Positions 35,944 through 45,397 of a stretch of DNA of 64,000 nucleotides are shown in pieces. This DNA is from Schlesneria paludicola DSM 18645 (GTDB lineage Bacteria; Planctomycetota; Planctomycetia; Planctomycetales; Planctomycetaceae): positions 1,873,424 through 1,937,423 of the forward strand of contig NZ_JH636435.1 in the NCBI RefSeq assembly GCF_000255655.1, in the 5' to 3' direction. How positions within the stretch are numbered: position 1 is the first letter of the stretch; each line of letters begins with the position of its first letter. The translations under genes and the position numbers were made by a program. The notes under the pieces are model-generated. The model was not told where the DNA came from, searched no databases, and was given only the letters and a program-made list of their open reading frames with translations.

Positions 35944-37770
35944 GTGATTCCTATTGATTCCACATCGCGATCGGAACCGCCCGACGCGGATGATGCCGAG
36001 TCCACCCTGAGCGCGGAAACGTTCATTGGTACGGGTTCTGAGTCAACAGAATCCGATCGAGACTCGAAAACGGTGGTCGGCCTCACGACGGAAAGTGACA
36101 CCCCCGGGGTAAGCGTCGTGATCGGGCAAAACGTTGGAAAATACGAGATCCGCTCACAACTCGGATCAGGTGGCATGGGGGCGGTCTATCTGGCCTTTGA
36201 TCCGCTCATCGAACGCGAAGTGGCACTGAAAGTTCTCTCGGGCGATCTGAGCAGCTCTCCCACGGCACTGCAGCGATTTCTGGGTGAAGCACGAGCCATC
36301 GGGCGGCTCAATCATCCGAACGTCGTGTCGATCTATGACATCGATCAATGGAATGGCCAGTACTATCTTGTGATGGAACTGCTGTCCGGCGGCAGTATTG
36401 CGGATCGCGTCGGCGATGCTGGCCGTTTGCCTTGGGACGAAGCCTGCCGCATGATCGCTCAGGCTGCAAGTGGCTTGGCGGCCGCACATGAATCGGGAAT
36501 GATCCATCGCGATATCAAACCCGAAAATCTGATGCTCACGAAAGACGGTCTCGTCAAAGTTGTGGATTTCGGCCTTTCAAAACTTCTGGATGCTTCAAAC
36601 CATCCCCATTCTGCCGTCACGAAAGCGGGGCAGATCCTGGGGACTCCGCAGTACATGAGTCCCGAACAATTCGAAGCCGAAGAGATTGATGCCCGGACCG
36701 ACATCTACAGCCTCGGAGCCACACTCTTCCGCCTGTTGACGGCACGATTCCCCTATCATGACTGTCGCTCGATCGTACAGGTCATGACGGCCCACATGAC
36801 CAAGCCTCCGCCAATTCCAACGGAGTTTGCACCATCGACACCCGCGGAATGCGATCGAATTGTCGCCAAAGCCATGGCGAAGAACCCCGCTGACCGTTAT
36901 CAAACTTGCACGCAACTCGTAACCGATCTCGAAGCACTTCTCAACGGGATGCCGGCAGCTACGACGGTTTCGGGCAGTAATTCGGAAATCGTCGACCGCC
37001 CATTGAAAACCGTCTTGATCGTTGAGCCCTCGAAACTGCAGGGGCTGATGCTGCGGAACGTCTTCGAACAAGTCTGCCCTCGTGCCACACAAGTCGTCCC
37101 GGACATCGAGGCCGGCCGCAAGGCCGTGATGCAATCCGTACCGGACTTGTTGATCACGTCGATGCAATTGCCAGACGGGCGTGGAATCGATTTTCTACAT
37201 GAACTTTGCCAGCAGCCACAATTTCGGCACTCGACGTTCGTGCTGAATTCAAACGATTCAACCATCGAAGATCTCGCGGCAATCGGTCAGGTCGCCAGTC
37301 TTGTCCTGGCTCCCAAAAAAGTGCGCCCCGACGAAATCTTGAGTGTGGTGCACGCAACGGGTCCCAGCATCATGACCACTGGACCGCTGACAGTGCCAAT
37401 CGATCCGCTGTCAGTACGATTGCAGATCGTTTTGGATTCTGGACGGATTCCCGACACACTCGCCGACCTGATTCGCGATCTAAATCTGCTGGATGTGGAC
37501 GTCCGGATGTCATCTCAAGAATTGACCGCATCAGACTCACCGCCAGATTTAATCTTGCAGCTTCGGCGATCCGATTCGCCTGACAGCGGTGCCGGAATTG
37601 CCGCATGCATCGCAAAATCCGCGAAATTGGCGCCGGTCGTGGCGACCGTACAAGTTGATCACGGGAAACTTCTCCTTCGCGCAATCCAGCGACAGGGTGT
37701 TGTTGCTATTTGTCAACGCGAACTCACTGCACAGCGCCTAGTCTGTTTATTCCAAGCGTGCCGGTCCTGA
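35944..37770 (+). CDS. Ser/Thr protein kinase with degenerate receiver-like C-terminal region
   Basis: About 608 residues. The Hanks-type kinase domain (about 55-320) has the glycine loop GSGGMGAVY, Lys96 in VALKVL, HRDIKPEN with catalytic Asp190, and DFGLSK. It is therefore probably active. The next region (about 355-475) has the fold signature of a receiver (KTVLIVEPSKLQG, LLITSMQLPDGRG), but the phosphorylatable Asp is replaced by Ser406, so it is a pseudo-receiver. The last 120 residues may be a second degenerate copy. No membrane segment. GTG at 35944 is preferred but ATG at 35908 is possible. It heads the chemosensory cluster, 184 bases before cheW. Confidence 0.85.
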   Translation: MIPIDSTSRSEPPDADDAESTLSAETFIGTGSESTESDRDSKTVVGLTTESDTPGVSVVIGQNVGKYEIRSQLGSGGMGAVYLAFDPLIEREVALKVLSGDLSSSPTALQRFLGEARAIGRLNHPNVVSIYDIDQWNGQYYLVMELLSGGSIADRVGDAGRLPWDEACRMIAQAASGLAAAHESGMIHRDIKPENLMLTKDGLVKVVDFGLSKLLDASNHPHSAVTKAGQILGTPQYMSPEQFEAEEIDARTDIYSLGATLFRLLTARFPYHDCRSIVQVMTAHMTKPPPIPTEFAPSTPAECDRIVAKAMAKNPADRYQTCTQLVTDLEALLNGMPAATTVSGSNSEIVDRPLKTVLIVEPSKLQGLMLRNVFEQVCPRATQVVPDIEAGRKAVMQSVPDLLITSMQLPDGRGIDFLHELCQQPQFRHSTFVLNSNDSTIEDLAAIGQVASLVLAPKKVRPDEILSVVHATGPSIMTTGPLTVPIDPLSVRLQIVLDSGRIPDTLADLIRDLNLLDVDVRMSSQELTASDSPPDLILQLRRSDSPDSGAGIAACIAKSAKLAPVVATVQVDHGKLLLRAIQRQGVVAICQRELTAQRLVCLFQACRS

Positions 37771-37869
37771 CTCGATAAGAACAGATGTCGCCCCGAACCG
37801 TGTTAAAGCACATTGACACAGGTCGTCTCAGACCATGAGCATGACGTAGCCTCTCTAATACTCTTGATC

Positions 37870-37902
37870 TGATGTCAGGAAAGAACGTGTTCCCTGACGT
37901 CA
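37870..37902. promoter_or_regulatory. inverted repeat upstream of cheW
   Basis: TGATGTCAGG and CCTGACGTCA form 10-base arms with one G-T pairing mismatch and a 13-base loop. It lies between the kinase stop and cheW, about 53 bases before the cheW start. It could be a weak terminator or an operator; no T-tract is present. Confidence 0.35.
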
Positions 37903-37954
37903 TGGGAGACATTCTCGCTTCGACACGGACTTCATTTGACAAGGGTTTCGACCG

Positions 37955-38491
37955 GTGGCAGACCAGGCAGAATCCAGTTCGACGCCAGCCGTTTCCCGCG
38001 CGAAAGCAAAGTCGTCGATGCAGTTCGTCGGTTTTCGTCTGGCGGATCAAGAATATGCATTTCGAATTGAGCAAATTCAGGAAATCCTAATTCCCGATCG
38101 CGTCACACGTATGCCTCAGGTTCCCGACTACATCGAAGGCGTAAGCAATCTGAGGGGAACCATCATCCCAATTATCAATCTCCGCCGGCTTTTTGATCTG
38201 GAGCCGAAAGAGAAAGACGAAGAAACGCGAACCATTGTCGCCAACGTCGGGACAAAGACAATCGGTTGCACGGTCGATGCGGTCACGCAGGTCATTCGCA
38301 TCACACCTGAACAAATTCAACCCGCGCCCGAGATTGTCAAATCAGAGGGAACGGCCTATATCGCCGGCTTCGCCAAGCTCGATACCCGACTGGTGGTCCT
38401 GCTCGAAATCGACGAACTGCTCGATCCCGCGAAGATGGAACAAGTGCGACAGATCGCGAGTCGTGGGGTGTCATTCGACCTTAAAGAGTAG
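37955..38491 (+). CDS. cheW: Chemotaxis coupling protein CheW
   Basis: A 178-residue CheW adaptor that links chemoreceptors to the CheA kinase. The SH3-like double barrel is recognisable in FVGFRLADQEYAFRIEQIQEIL, the VSNLRGTIIPIINLRRLF stretch that contacts receptor and CheA, and VGCTVDAVTQVI-type strands. A short Ser/Ala/Lys-rich N-terminal tail (about 20 residues) precedes the domain. GTG start at 37955; no strong ribosome binding site is evident. Next gene is a soluble receptor, 167 bases downstream. Confidence 0.95.
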   Translation: MADQAESSSTPAVSRAKAKSSMQFVGFRLADQEYAFRIEQIQEILIPDRVTRMPQVPDYIEGVSNLRGTIIPIINLRRLFDLEPKEKDEETRTIVANVGTKTIGCTVDAVTQVIRITPEQIQPAPEIVKSEGTAYIAGFAKLDTRLVVLLEIDELLDPAKMEQVRQIASRGVSFDLKE

Positions 38492-38658
38492 GTCAGTGAC
38501 GTCATCCATGAAAAAATGATCCTTCCCGAATGTATTCATGAACAAAACAAATCCATAGATCTCAATGAAACCCCCGTTTCGACAACCTGCATCCGACCAA
38601 TCATTGGTTGTGCATAAACTCCATACACACCGTCGACTTCACTTCTGAGGAGCCTGTA

Positions 38659-40401
38659 ATGGCTTTGGACAAACCGGCCCGCCCCACACGCAGCCGAGGT
38701 CGCGCGGCCGCCGCGCGACAGACCCTGGATTTTGAACAACTCGTCAAAAACGCATCCATTCGCGTCATCGTCGCCGATCGAGACCTCAATCTCGTCTACA
38801 TGAATCCAGCATCAGTGAAGACGCTGACTGAACTGCAACATTTGTTGCCGTTTCCGGTCGATCAACTCATAGGTAAGTCGATCGACGTCTTTCACGCCAA
38901 TCCCGAAAGCCAACGCAGGCTGCTCTCGAATCCCAAGAATCTTCCACATCATGCCGAAATTCAGCTTGGCCCCGAAATCCTCGACCTGAACGTGACCGCC
39001 TTGTATGACTCCGAAGGAAATTACTTCGGCCCCATGGTCAATTGGGATCGCATCACCGAGAAGAAAATACTCGAGATGCAGCAAGCCGATTATGCGGCAC
39101 AAATGGAAGCCATCGGCCGCACCAATCTCATCATCCAATTCCTTCCCGATGGCACCGTCATCACGGCGAATGACAATTTTCTAAACGCGATGGGCTATTC
39201 GCTCGACGAAATTCGCGGCCACCATCACCGCATGTTTGTCGATCATCAGTTCGCGCAAACCAGCGACTACCGCGATTTCTGGGCGAAACTGCAACGCGGC
39301 GAACATATCGCGGATGACTTCAAACGGATTGCCAAGGGAGGCCGCGAAGTCTGGATCAGAGCCGCGTACAATCCGATCGCCGACGCGCATGGCAAAATTC
39401 TGAAGGTCGTCAAATTCGCAACCGATATTACCAGCGCCGTGCTGGCCCAGAACGAAACGCTGCGAATCCAGACCGAACAGCGCGCCGCTGCGGAAGACCT
39501 GCGAAAACGCGTGACGTTACTGACGACCGTAGTCGAAGCGATCGCCAATGGTGATCTGACCCAAAACGTCGAGGACGCCGGCAATGACGACCTCAGTCGA
39601 TTGGCCGCCAGTGTTCGCCGGATGAGCATTGATCTACGGGAATTGATCAGCCAGGTCATTGAGTCTGCGGACCAGCAGAATGAAGGCGCGCAGGCCATAG
39701 CCGAGAGTTCACAAAACCTCAGCGAATCCGCGCAAACACAGGCTGCCTCGGTCGAACAGATGTCCGCTTCGGTCGAAGATCTGCTCAGATCGATCCAGGT
39801 CATCTCTGAAAGTGCCGCCATTGCCAAACAGCAGGCGGGCTCGACGACGGGCCTGGCTCAGTCCGGCGGTTCGTCCGTCACCGAAGCGATCGCCGCGATG
39901 AAACTGATCCAGAAATCGAGCGAGCAGATCAATGACATCATCCAGGTGATCAGCGAGATTGCCAGCCAGACAAATCTGCTGGCACTCAACGCCGCAATTG
40001 AAGCCGCACGCGCCGGAGAACATGGATTGGGATTCGCCGTCGTTGCCGACGAAGTTCGGAAACTGGCGGAACGTTCCAGCCTGGCCGCCAAAGAAATCAC
40101 GCAGCTCATCAAAGAGTCGACACGACGCGTCTCTGAAGGAGCTCAACTGTCCGAGAAAGTGGGGCATTCGTTGCATGCGATTGTCCAGGCAGTCGAACAA
40201 ACAGCGGGCGGAATCACCCGTATCGCCGAGTCCACGGAGGTACAGGCCGAGAGTGCGAAAGAGGTTCAATCGGCCATTCATTCCGTGGGAAAAACGACAG
40301 AATCAAATGCGGCCAGCTCGGAAGAATTGGCCGCGAGCGCCGAAGAACTGGGTGCTCAAGCCTCCACCATGCGAGACTTGGTGAAGAGATTCAAAGTCTG
40401 A
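38659..40401 (+). CDS. Soluble methyl-accepting chemotaxis protein with two PAS domains
   Basis: About 580 residues, with no membrane segment, so a cytoplasmic receptor. PAS 1 (about 20-140; [21 protein letters not shown]) and PAS 2 (about 145-270; [24 protein letters not shown]) are followed by a HAMP-like helical linker (about 285-340). The long coiled-coil signalling domain has the conserved tip [21 protein letters not shown]. The C-terminus ([10 protein letters not shown]) has no CheR/CheB-tethering pentapeptide. PAS 2 resembles aerotaxis-type or flavin/heme-binding modules, but no cofactor residue can be assigned. GAGGAG at 38647-38652 fixes the ATG at 38659 over the TTG at 38608. Confidence 0.93.
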   Translation: MALDKPARPTRSRGRAAAARQTLDFEQLVKNASIRVIVADRDLNLVYMNPASVKTLTELQHLLPFPVDQLIGKSIDVFHANPESQRRLLSNPKNLPHHAEIQLGPEILDLNVTALYDSEGNYFGPMVNWDRITEKKILEMQQADYAAQMEAIGRTNLIIQFLPDGTVITANDNFLNAMGYSLDEIRGHHHRMFVDHQFAQTSDYRDFWAKLQRGEHIADDFKRIAKGGREVWIRAAYNPIADAHGKILKVVKFATDITSAVLAQNETLRIQTEQRAAAEDLRKRVTLLTTVVEAIANGDLTQNVEDAGNDDLSRLAASVRRMSIDLRELISQVIESADQQNEGAQAIAESSQNLSESAQTQAASVEQMSASVEDLLRSIQVISESAAIAKQQAGSTTGLAQSGGSSVTEAIAAMKLIQKSSEQINDIIQVISEIASQTNLLALNAAIEAARAGEHGLGFAVVADEVRKLAERSSLAAKEITQLIKESTRRVSEGAQLSEKVGHSLHAIVQAVEQTAGGITRIAESTEVQAESAKEVQSAIHSVGKTTESNAASSEELAASAEELGAQASTMRDLVKRFKV

Positions 40402-40477
40402 TACCCATCAGTCCGGCACTTTTCCACACCATGCGAATGGCGTAAACGGAGTCTCAATTAAAAAGGGCAGGGCGGCT

Positions 40478-41305
40478 GTGGATGCTTCGCAACTGACGGC
40501 GCAGGAATTTGAACAGTTTCAGGCGTTAATCTTTCAACTCTGTGGGATTCGCGTGCCGGAGAACAAGGTGACGTTGCTCAGCAATCGGATTCGCCGACGA
40601 TTGAAAGGAACTGGAGCCGTTGACTTCCAGGCCTATCTGAAGCTGCTGCGTTCGCCGGCCGGGCGCGATGAACGTGAAGAGTTCCTGAATGTCGTGACCA
40701 CGAATGAAACGTCGTTCTTCCGGACCGAGAAACATTTCGAATGGCTCGGCACAACGTTCGTCGACGAGCTACGCGAACGAGCGCGCCTGGGGACGCACCC
40801 CCAAAGTATCCGTATCTGGTCGGCCGCCTGTAGCAGCGGCGAAGAACCCTACACGATCGCGATGTGCCTGGCTGAGAACCGCCACAAGCTGACTGACTGG
40901 AAGATCGAGATTCACGGAACTGACATTAGCGAAACGGTACTTGCAAAAGCCCGCGCCGGGCTCTTTGGGCCCGATGTTGCCACGGAAGTCCCAGAAAAAC
41001 TTCGAGCAAGATACTTTCATCACGAAGCCGGATCATCGTGCTGGGAAGCGAAATCTTCACTGAAGCAACTCGTCACCGTCTCGAATCACAATTTGATGGA
41101 GCCCAATCCTCAAAAGGCGTACGACTGTATCTTCATTCGAAACGTCTTGATCTATTTCAGTCGGGAATCCAAGCAAATCGTCATTAACCATCTCGTCCAC
41201 TCACTGGCCCCAGGAGGGTATCTGGTGGTGGGACCCTCAGAGGGAATCTTTGACATGCTCGGCATGCTCCAGAAGCGATCCACGTTCCTTTATCAGAAAG
41301 CGTAG
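40478..41305 (+). CDS. cheR: Chemotaxis protein methyltransferase CheR
   Basis: SAM-dependent enzyme of 275 residues that methylates glutamates of the chemoreceptor. The N-terminal helical domain (about 1-75) holds basic residues that contact the receptor. The catalytic domain has SIRIWSAACSSGEEPYTIAM (motif I), IEIHGTDISETVL and CIFIRNVLIYFS. Length is typical (about 270-290). GTG start at 40478 has a purine-rich GGGCAGGGCGG upstream. A dispersed palindromic element directly follows its stop codon. Confidence 0.95.
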   Translation: MDASQLTAQEFEQFQALIFQLCGIRVPENKVTLLSNRIRRRLKGTGAVDFQAYLKLLRSPAGRDEREEFLNVVTTNETSFFRTEKHFEWLGTTFVDELRERARLGTHPQSIRIWSAACSSGEEPYTIAMCLAENRHKLTDWKIEIHGTDISETVLAKARAGLFGPDVATEVPEKLRARYFHHEAGSSCWEAKSSLKQLVTVSNHNLMEPNPQKAYDCIFIRNVLIYFSRESKQIVINHLVHSLAPGGYLVVGPSEGIFDMLGMLQKRSTFLYQKA

Positions 41306-41392
41306 CAGCCTGTTGAAACAACGGAGACTCGCTCCAACCCGCTTCAAACATGCCAGGACATTGTGACGTCCAAGGTGCCTGCCCCCTATTTC
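41306..41392. repeat. dispersed palindromic element between cheR and cheA
   Basis: Starts CAGCCTGTTGAAACAACGGAGACTCGCTCC right after the cheR stop and contains AAGGTGCCTGCCCCCTATTTC at its right side, matching the left end and right half of the 28965-29060 family. It separates the two che genes and shifted the apparent upstream reach of the cheA frame (to 41350). Confidence 0.7.
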
Positions 41393-41412
41393 ACGAAAAC
41401 GCTGGCGACAGT

Positions 41413-43764
41413 ATGACCAATGACAACCCGCCACCGACGTCGGACTCTGGCTCGCCCTTCTCGGACGACATGGCCCAGTACCTTCAAGTCTATATCGACG
41501 AATCAGAAGAAGAGCTCGACGGTCTGGTCGAAGCGATCCTGAAACTTGAAGGGAACCCGCACCACGACGAAGCGCTGCACAAAGCATTTCGCATGCTGCA
41601 CTCTTTGAAAGGATCCTCCGGGATGCTGGGCTTCGAAATCGTGGGGAATTTTGCCCACGAACTCGAAGATCGTTTCGAACGCTATCGATCGGGACAGGCG
41701 ATCCTGGATCGGGAAACAACCACGCTCGTCCTCAAATGCGTCGACTACTTTCGCCTGTTTCTGGGACGCTTGCGAAGCGATGATCTCAACCAGGGCGACC
41801 CTACCGAACTGCTGAATCAGCTTCAGGAACACGAACGACACAGATCCTCAAATCCAGAAACACCCGCCGTCGTCATGACGACGATGCCCGTCATGACGAT
41901 CTCCGGCGGCCTGCATCTGGTTGTTCGGTTTCGCCCCGGCCTGCAACTGGCGGACCTCAAGGCGCGACTGATCGTCGCGCGACTGTCCTCTATCGGCGAA
42001 ATCATCTCGTGCGAGCCACCAATCGATGATGCGCATAGCTTCGACGAACTCCCGCTGTTCTCCTTGACGCTCGTGACCGATCGAAAGATCGACGAAGTCC
42101 GCAAGATCGCCAACGTCGACGGGGTTGAAGCCATCGAGATTCAAGGCAACGAGCTGAATATGAAGCTGCTGGTTCCATCAGGACCAGTTCCATCAGGACC
42201 GACGACGATCGTCGAGCCACCACCAGAGCGTCCCTTCACTGCCGAAGCAACGACACCTGCCCCACCAGAGTCCTCCGCACCTCCTGACGCGTCTGCCATT
42301 GCTTCCGATGTAACTCCCGGCAAGTCCGAGACAGAAGCCCCCGACGCGAAAATCCAGTCCAGCGAAACCCTCCGAGTCGATATTGGCCGTCTTGATCGCC
42401 TCATGAACCTCACGGGCGAACTTGTCGTTGCAAACGCCCGCTTCTCGCAAATCGCCAGTGACATGAGTCCACTGTTCCGAAATAGCGCCGTCTTTAAGAA
42501 GTCACGCGAGTTAACGGATCGACTTCGAGAACGATTCGAGAGCCTTCGTCAATCACGCCAACAATCGTTCGACAAGGACGACGTTTGGATGCAGATCACA
42601 CAGGGCCTCGACGAGGATCTGGAAGCGCTCGACCGGCAATCAATTCTTTGGGCCGAGGGACATCGTCACTTTGCGGACATCAGTGACGCCGTCGATCAAC
42701 TCACGCGCGTTTCCAAGAATCTGCAGCGAGGCGTACTGAATACGCGCATGGTCCCCGTCGGCCCGTTGTTCAACCGCTTCAAACGGGTCATTCGCGATTT
42801 GTCCACGGAACGCCGCAAACAGGTGCAGTTGATCATCCAAGGAGAAAAAACGGAACTCGACAAGCGAATGATCGACGCGCTCGGCGATCCCTTGCTGCAT
42901 CTTGTTCGGAATTCCATCGATCACGGTATGGAAGGCCCTGAGCAGCGTCGGGCCGCCGGAAAGCCAGTGGTCGGGACGATCGTTCTCGAAGCCGCCCACC
43001 GCGGGAACAGCGTTTGGATCACGGTCCGTGACGATGGAGCCGGAATCAATACCGACCGGATTCGCACCCGGATTATCGAGCGAGGTCTCGCGACGGCGGC
43101 CCAAGTGAATGAGATGACCGAAGCGCAGACGATCAGCCACATCTGGCATCCAGGTTTCAGCACCGCCGAATCGGTGACGGAAATCTCGGGACGCGGGGTC
43201 GGCATGGATATTGTCCGCAGCACCATCTCTGAACTCAGCGGTACGATCGAAGTCGCATCCACACCAGGAGTCGGAACCACGTTCACGATTCGATTGCCGC
43301 TAACCCTCGCGATCATCCACAGCTTGATGATGCGTTATCAGAACGATTACTTTTCGATCCCGCTCGACGATGTCCGCGAGATTGTTTCCATCCCGCGCGA
43401 TCAGATTCATGTGGTCCACCGTCACGTCACCATTGATGTTCGAGGTGAGCTGATTTCCTTGGTCAGCATGAAGGGGATCTTCAAGTGGGGCACGACGAGC
43501 AACTCGCCGGAATTGTCAACGACGAGCACCACTCGCACGGCAAATGTCGTCGTGATTCATGCCCGTGGAAAAACACTGGGACTGACCGTCGATTCACTGG
43601 TGGGTCGAGCCGATCTGGTCATCAAGTCCCTGACAGAGAATTTTCAGCCCGTCCGTGGATTGTCAGGTGCCAGCATTTTGGGAGATGGCGCCGTCTGCCT
43701 GATGATTGATTCGGCGGCGCTCATTGACCTCGCGGCGGAACGAACGCTCACAGGTGCCGTCTGA
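41413..43764 (+). CDS. cheA: Chemotaxis histidine kinase CheA
   Basis: A 783-residue CheA, which autophosphorylates and passes phosphate to CheY and CheB. The P1 Hpt domain has His63 in MLHSLKGSSGML. A P2-like domain (about 155-255; LVVRFRPGLQLADLKARL) is followed by a Pro/Ala-rich linker containing a 15-base tandem duplication (42172-42201; VPSGP twice). Then come the dimerisation helices (about 320-430), the ATPase domain (LVRNSIDHGME, DDGAGI, GRGVGMDIV) and the P5 CheW-like domain (about 640-783). All kinase motifs are intact. ATG at 41413 is preferred over a GTG-less extension to 41350 that overlaps the repeat. Confidence 0.95.
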   Translation: MTNDNPPPTSDSGSPFSDDMAQYLQVYIDESEEELDGLVEAILKLEGNPHHDEALHKAFRMLHSLKGSSGMLGFEIVGNFAHELEDRFERYRSGQAILDRETTTLVLKCVDYFRLFLGRLRSDDLNQGDPTELLNQLQEHERHRSSNPETPAVVMTTMPVMTISGGLHLVVRFRPGLQLADLKARLIVARLSSIGEIISCEPPIDDAHSFDELPLFSLTLVTDRKIDEVRKIANVDGVEAIEIQGNELNMKLLVPSGPVPSGPTTIVEPPPERPFTAEATTPAPPESSAPPDASAIASDVTPGKSETEAPDAKIQSSETLRVDIGRLDRLMNLTGELVVANARFSQIASDMSPLFRNSAVFKKSRELTDRLRERFESLRQSRQQSFDKDDVWMQITQGLDEDLEALDRQSILWAEGHRHFADISDAVDQLTRVSKNLQRGVLNTRMVPVGPLFNRFKRVIRDLSTERRKQVQLIIQGEKTELDKRMIDALGDPLLHLVRNSIDHGMEGPEQRRAAGKPVVGTIVLEAAHRGNSVWITVRDDGAGINTDRIRTRIIERGLATAAQVNEMTEAQTISHIWHPGFSTAESVTEISGRGVGMDIVRSTISELSGTIEVASTPGVGTTFTIRLPLTLAIIHSLMMRYQNDYFSIPLDDVREIVSIPRDQIHVVHRHVTIDVRGELISLVSMKGIFKWGTTSNSPELSTTSTTRTANVVVIHARGKTLGLTVDSLVGRADLVIKSLTENFQPVRGLSGASILGDGAVCLMIDSAALIDLAAERTLTGAV

Positions 43765-43815
43765 TCGCCCTTCACGCGGACTTCACGCCAAAAGAAAGGA
43801 GTCGTTTGCCAGACC

Positions 43816-44448
43816 ATGCAATCTCAGACATTTAATGATCGACAAATTGCACAGTTGACCAAGGCCTTTCATCAGGGCGCGGCCGAAGCGTCGGCCGCCT
43901 TGGTGAAATGGTTGAACTCGACCATGACCATGGCGATCGACTCCGTCAATCAGTGTCCACTCGACGTCGCAATCGGGGTACTCGGTGAAGGAGACAGCCC
44001 CGTCTGTATGTGCCTGATGGAAATGCAGGGCACACTGACGGGTCATATGCTGCTAGCCTTCGACGATCCTAGCGGACTGGCGCTTTCCGATATCTTGACA
44101 GGGCGCACGGCGGGAACTGCCAACGAATGGGGTGAAGTCGAAAGCTCGTGTGTCTTGGAAACGATGAACATTGCGGGCAGTGCATACCTCAATGGAATCT
44201 CCAATGACCTGTCGCAACGAAGTCACAATCAAGTTGAGTTAATCCCTTCGCCGCCGATGTTCCTGCGCGATTTCGCAGAAAGTCTGTTGGAAACCGCATT
44301 CATGGACCAGGCGGTCGCCAACGGCGACGTGGTCTTTGCCCGAACACGATTCGACCTGCAGGGCCAGGCACTTCGCTGGACGTTCCTGCTGATCCCCGAT
44401 CCCGCGTCACTACAGCGACTCTCAGAAATCCTCACAGACCTGTCATGA
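43816..44448 (+). CDS. cheC: CheC-like CheY-P phosphatase
   Basis: A 210-residue protein of the CheC/CheX/FliY phosphatase group. One active-site motif is clear: Glu115 and Asn118 in SCVLETMNIAGS (E-x-x-N), which positions water for CheY-P hydrolysis. The second motif of classical CheC is not obvious in the later helix (FLRDFAESLLETAF), so it may have one active site only. CheC often partners CheD, and cheD follows 18 bases after this stop. AAAGGAG lies 13 or so bases before the ATG at 43816. Confidence 0.78.
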   Translation: MQSQTFNDRQIAQLTKAFHQGAAEASAALVKWLNSTMTMAIDSVNQCPLDVAIGVLGEGDSPVCMCLMEMQGTLTGHMLLAFDDPSGLALSDILTGRTAGTANEWGEVESSCVLETMNIAGSAYLNGISNDLSQRSHNQVELIPSPPMFLRDFAESLLETAFMDQAVANGDVVFARTRFDLQGQALRWTFLLIPDPASLQRLSEILTDLS

Positions 44449-44466
44449 TTGGCCCGGAAAGACGCG

Positions 44467-44964
44467 ATGCCCGACATTCCCGCTCATGATGATCGTGACG
44501 GCACCGAACGAAAAATTGGGATCGGCGAACTGGACGTCATCCAAGGAACAGGCACGCTTCGAACGCTACTTGGATCATGTATCGGATTAGTTCTTCATGA
44601 TCGAAAACAATGTGTCGGTGGTCTTGCCCATATCGTCCTGCCGACATCAAACGGTGAAACTCGACTGCCAGGAAAATTCGCAGATACCGCGTTGCCAGAA
44701 CTGCTTCGTCTCATCCAACGAGCGGGGGGCAAGCCCGGAAACCTGACCGCAAAAATTGCAGGCGGCGCGAACATGTTCGCAACCACCAAAATGGCCGGTA
44801 TCGGAGATCAAAACCTGACCATGGTAGAGCGACTGTTAAAGGATGCAAGAATTCCGGTTGTCGGCCGACATTGTGGCGGGCAACAGGGGCGTCGCGTCGC
44901 CTATGATGTGCAGACTGGCAGCGTTATCGTCGAAATTGTCGGCTGCCCACCCGTCGAACTGTGA
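44467..44964 (+). CDS. cheD: Chemoreceptor glutamine deamidase CheD
   Basis: A 165-residue CheD that deamidates receptor glutamines and, in CheC-containing systems, binds CheC. The catalytic Cys38 is in LGSCIGLVLHD, His55 is in GGLAHIVLP and a Thr follows in LPTS, giving the known Cys-His-Thr triad. GGANMF is the usual later motif. ATG at 44467 follows GGAAAG; a TTG at 44449 immediately after the cheC stop is less likely. Position right after cheC supports joint regulation of CheY-P and receptor adaptation. Confidence 0.95.
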   Translation: MPDIPAHDDRDGTERKIGIGELDVIQGTGTLRTLLGSCIGLVLHDRKQCVGGLAHIVLPTSNGETRLPGKFADTALPELLRLIQRAGGKPGNLTAKIAGGANMFATTKMAGIGDQNLTMVERLLKDARIPVVGRHCGGQQGRRVAYDVQTGSVIVEIVGCPPVEL

Positions 44965-45018
44965 GCGCGTCCAATTTTGTTCATTCGGTCCATTCCATCG
45001 CAAAACGTGCGAGACATT

Positions 45019-45384
45019 ATGAAGCGTTTAATGATCGTTGACGACGCCTTGATCATGCGGATGAAAATTCGCGAGATCGCGACCAAGGCCGGGTGGACCG
45101 TCGTAGCGGAAGCCCCGAACGGCGCCGAAGCCGTGCGACTGTTCGACGAGCATCATCCCGACATGGTGACGCTTGATATGGTCATGCCCGAAATGGACGG
45201 CCTATCCGCTCTCAAAGCCATCCGTTCAAGCCATCCCGCCGCAAACGTCGTCATGGTGAGTGCGGTAAATCAAAAAGAAAAGCTGCGAGAATGCATCACC
45301 GCCGGTGCCGTGGACTTCATTGTGAAACCGTTCGATCCCGAGCAGCTACAGGCCTTCTTCGAACGGTTTCATCGAGACATGTAA
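45019..45384 (+). CDS. cheY: Response regulator CheY
   Basis: A 121-residue single receiver domain. The acidic pair is in LMIVDDA, the phosphorylation site is Asp53 in VTLDMVMPEMDG, the switch Ser is in MVSAVNQ, and Lys is in IVKPFD. It carries the output of CheA to the flagellar motor or another effector and would be the CheC substrate. Start ATG at 45019 is chosen because the receiver begins there. It lies 54 bases after cheD and 13 before cheB. Confidence 0.95.
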   Translation: MKRLMIVDDALIMRMKIREIATKAGWTVVAEAPNGAEAVRLFDEHHPDMVTLDMVMPEMDGLSALKAIRSSHPAANVVMVSAVNQKEKLRECITAGAVDFIVKPFDPEQLQAFFERFHRDM

Positions 45385-45397
45385 AGGGGCGTGAGAC

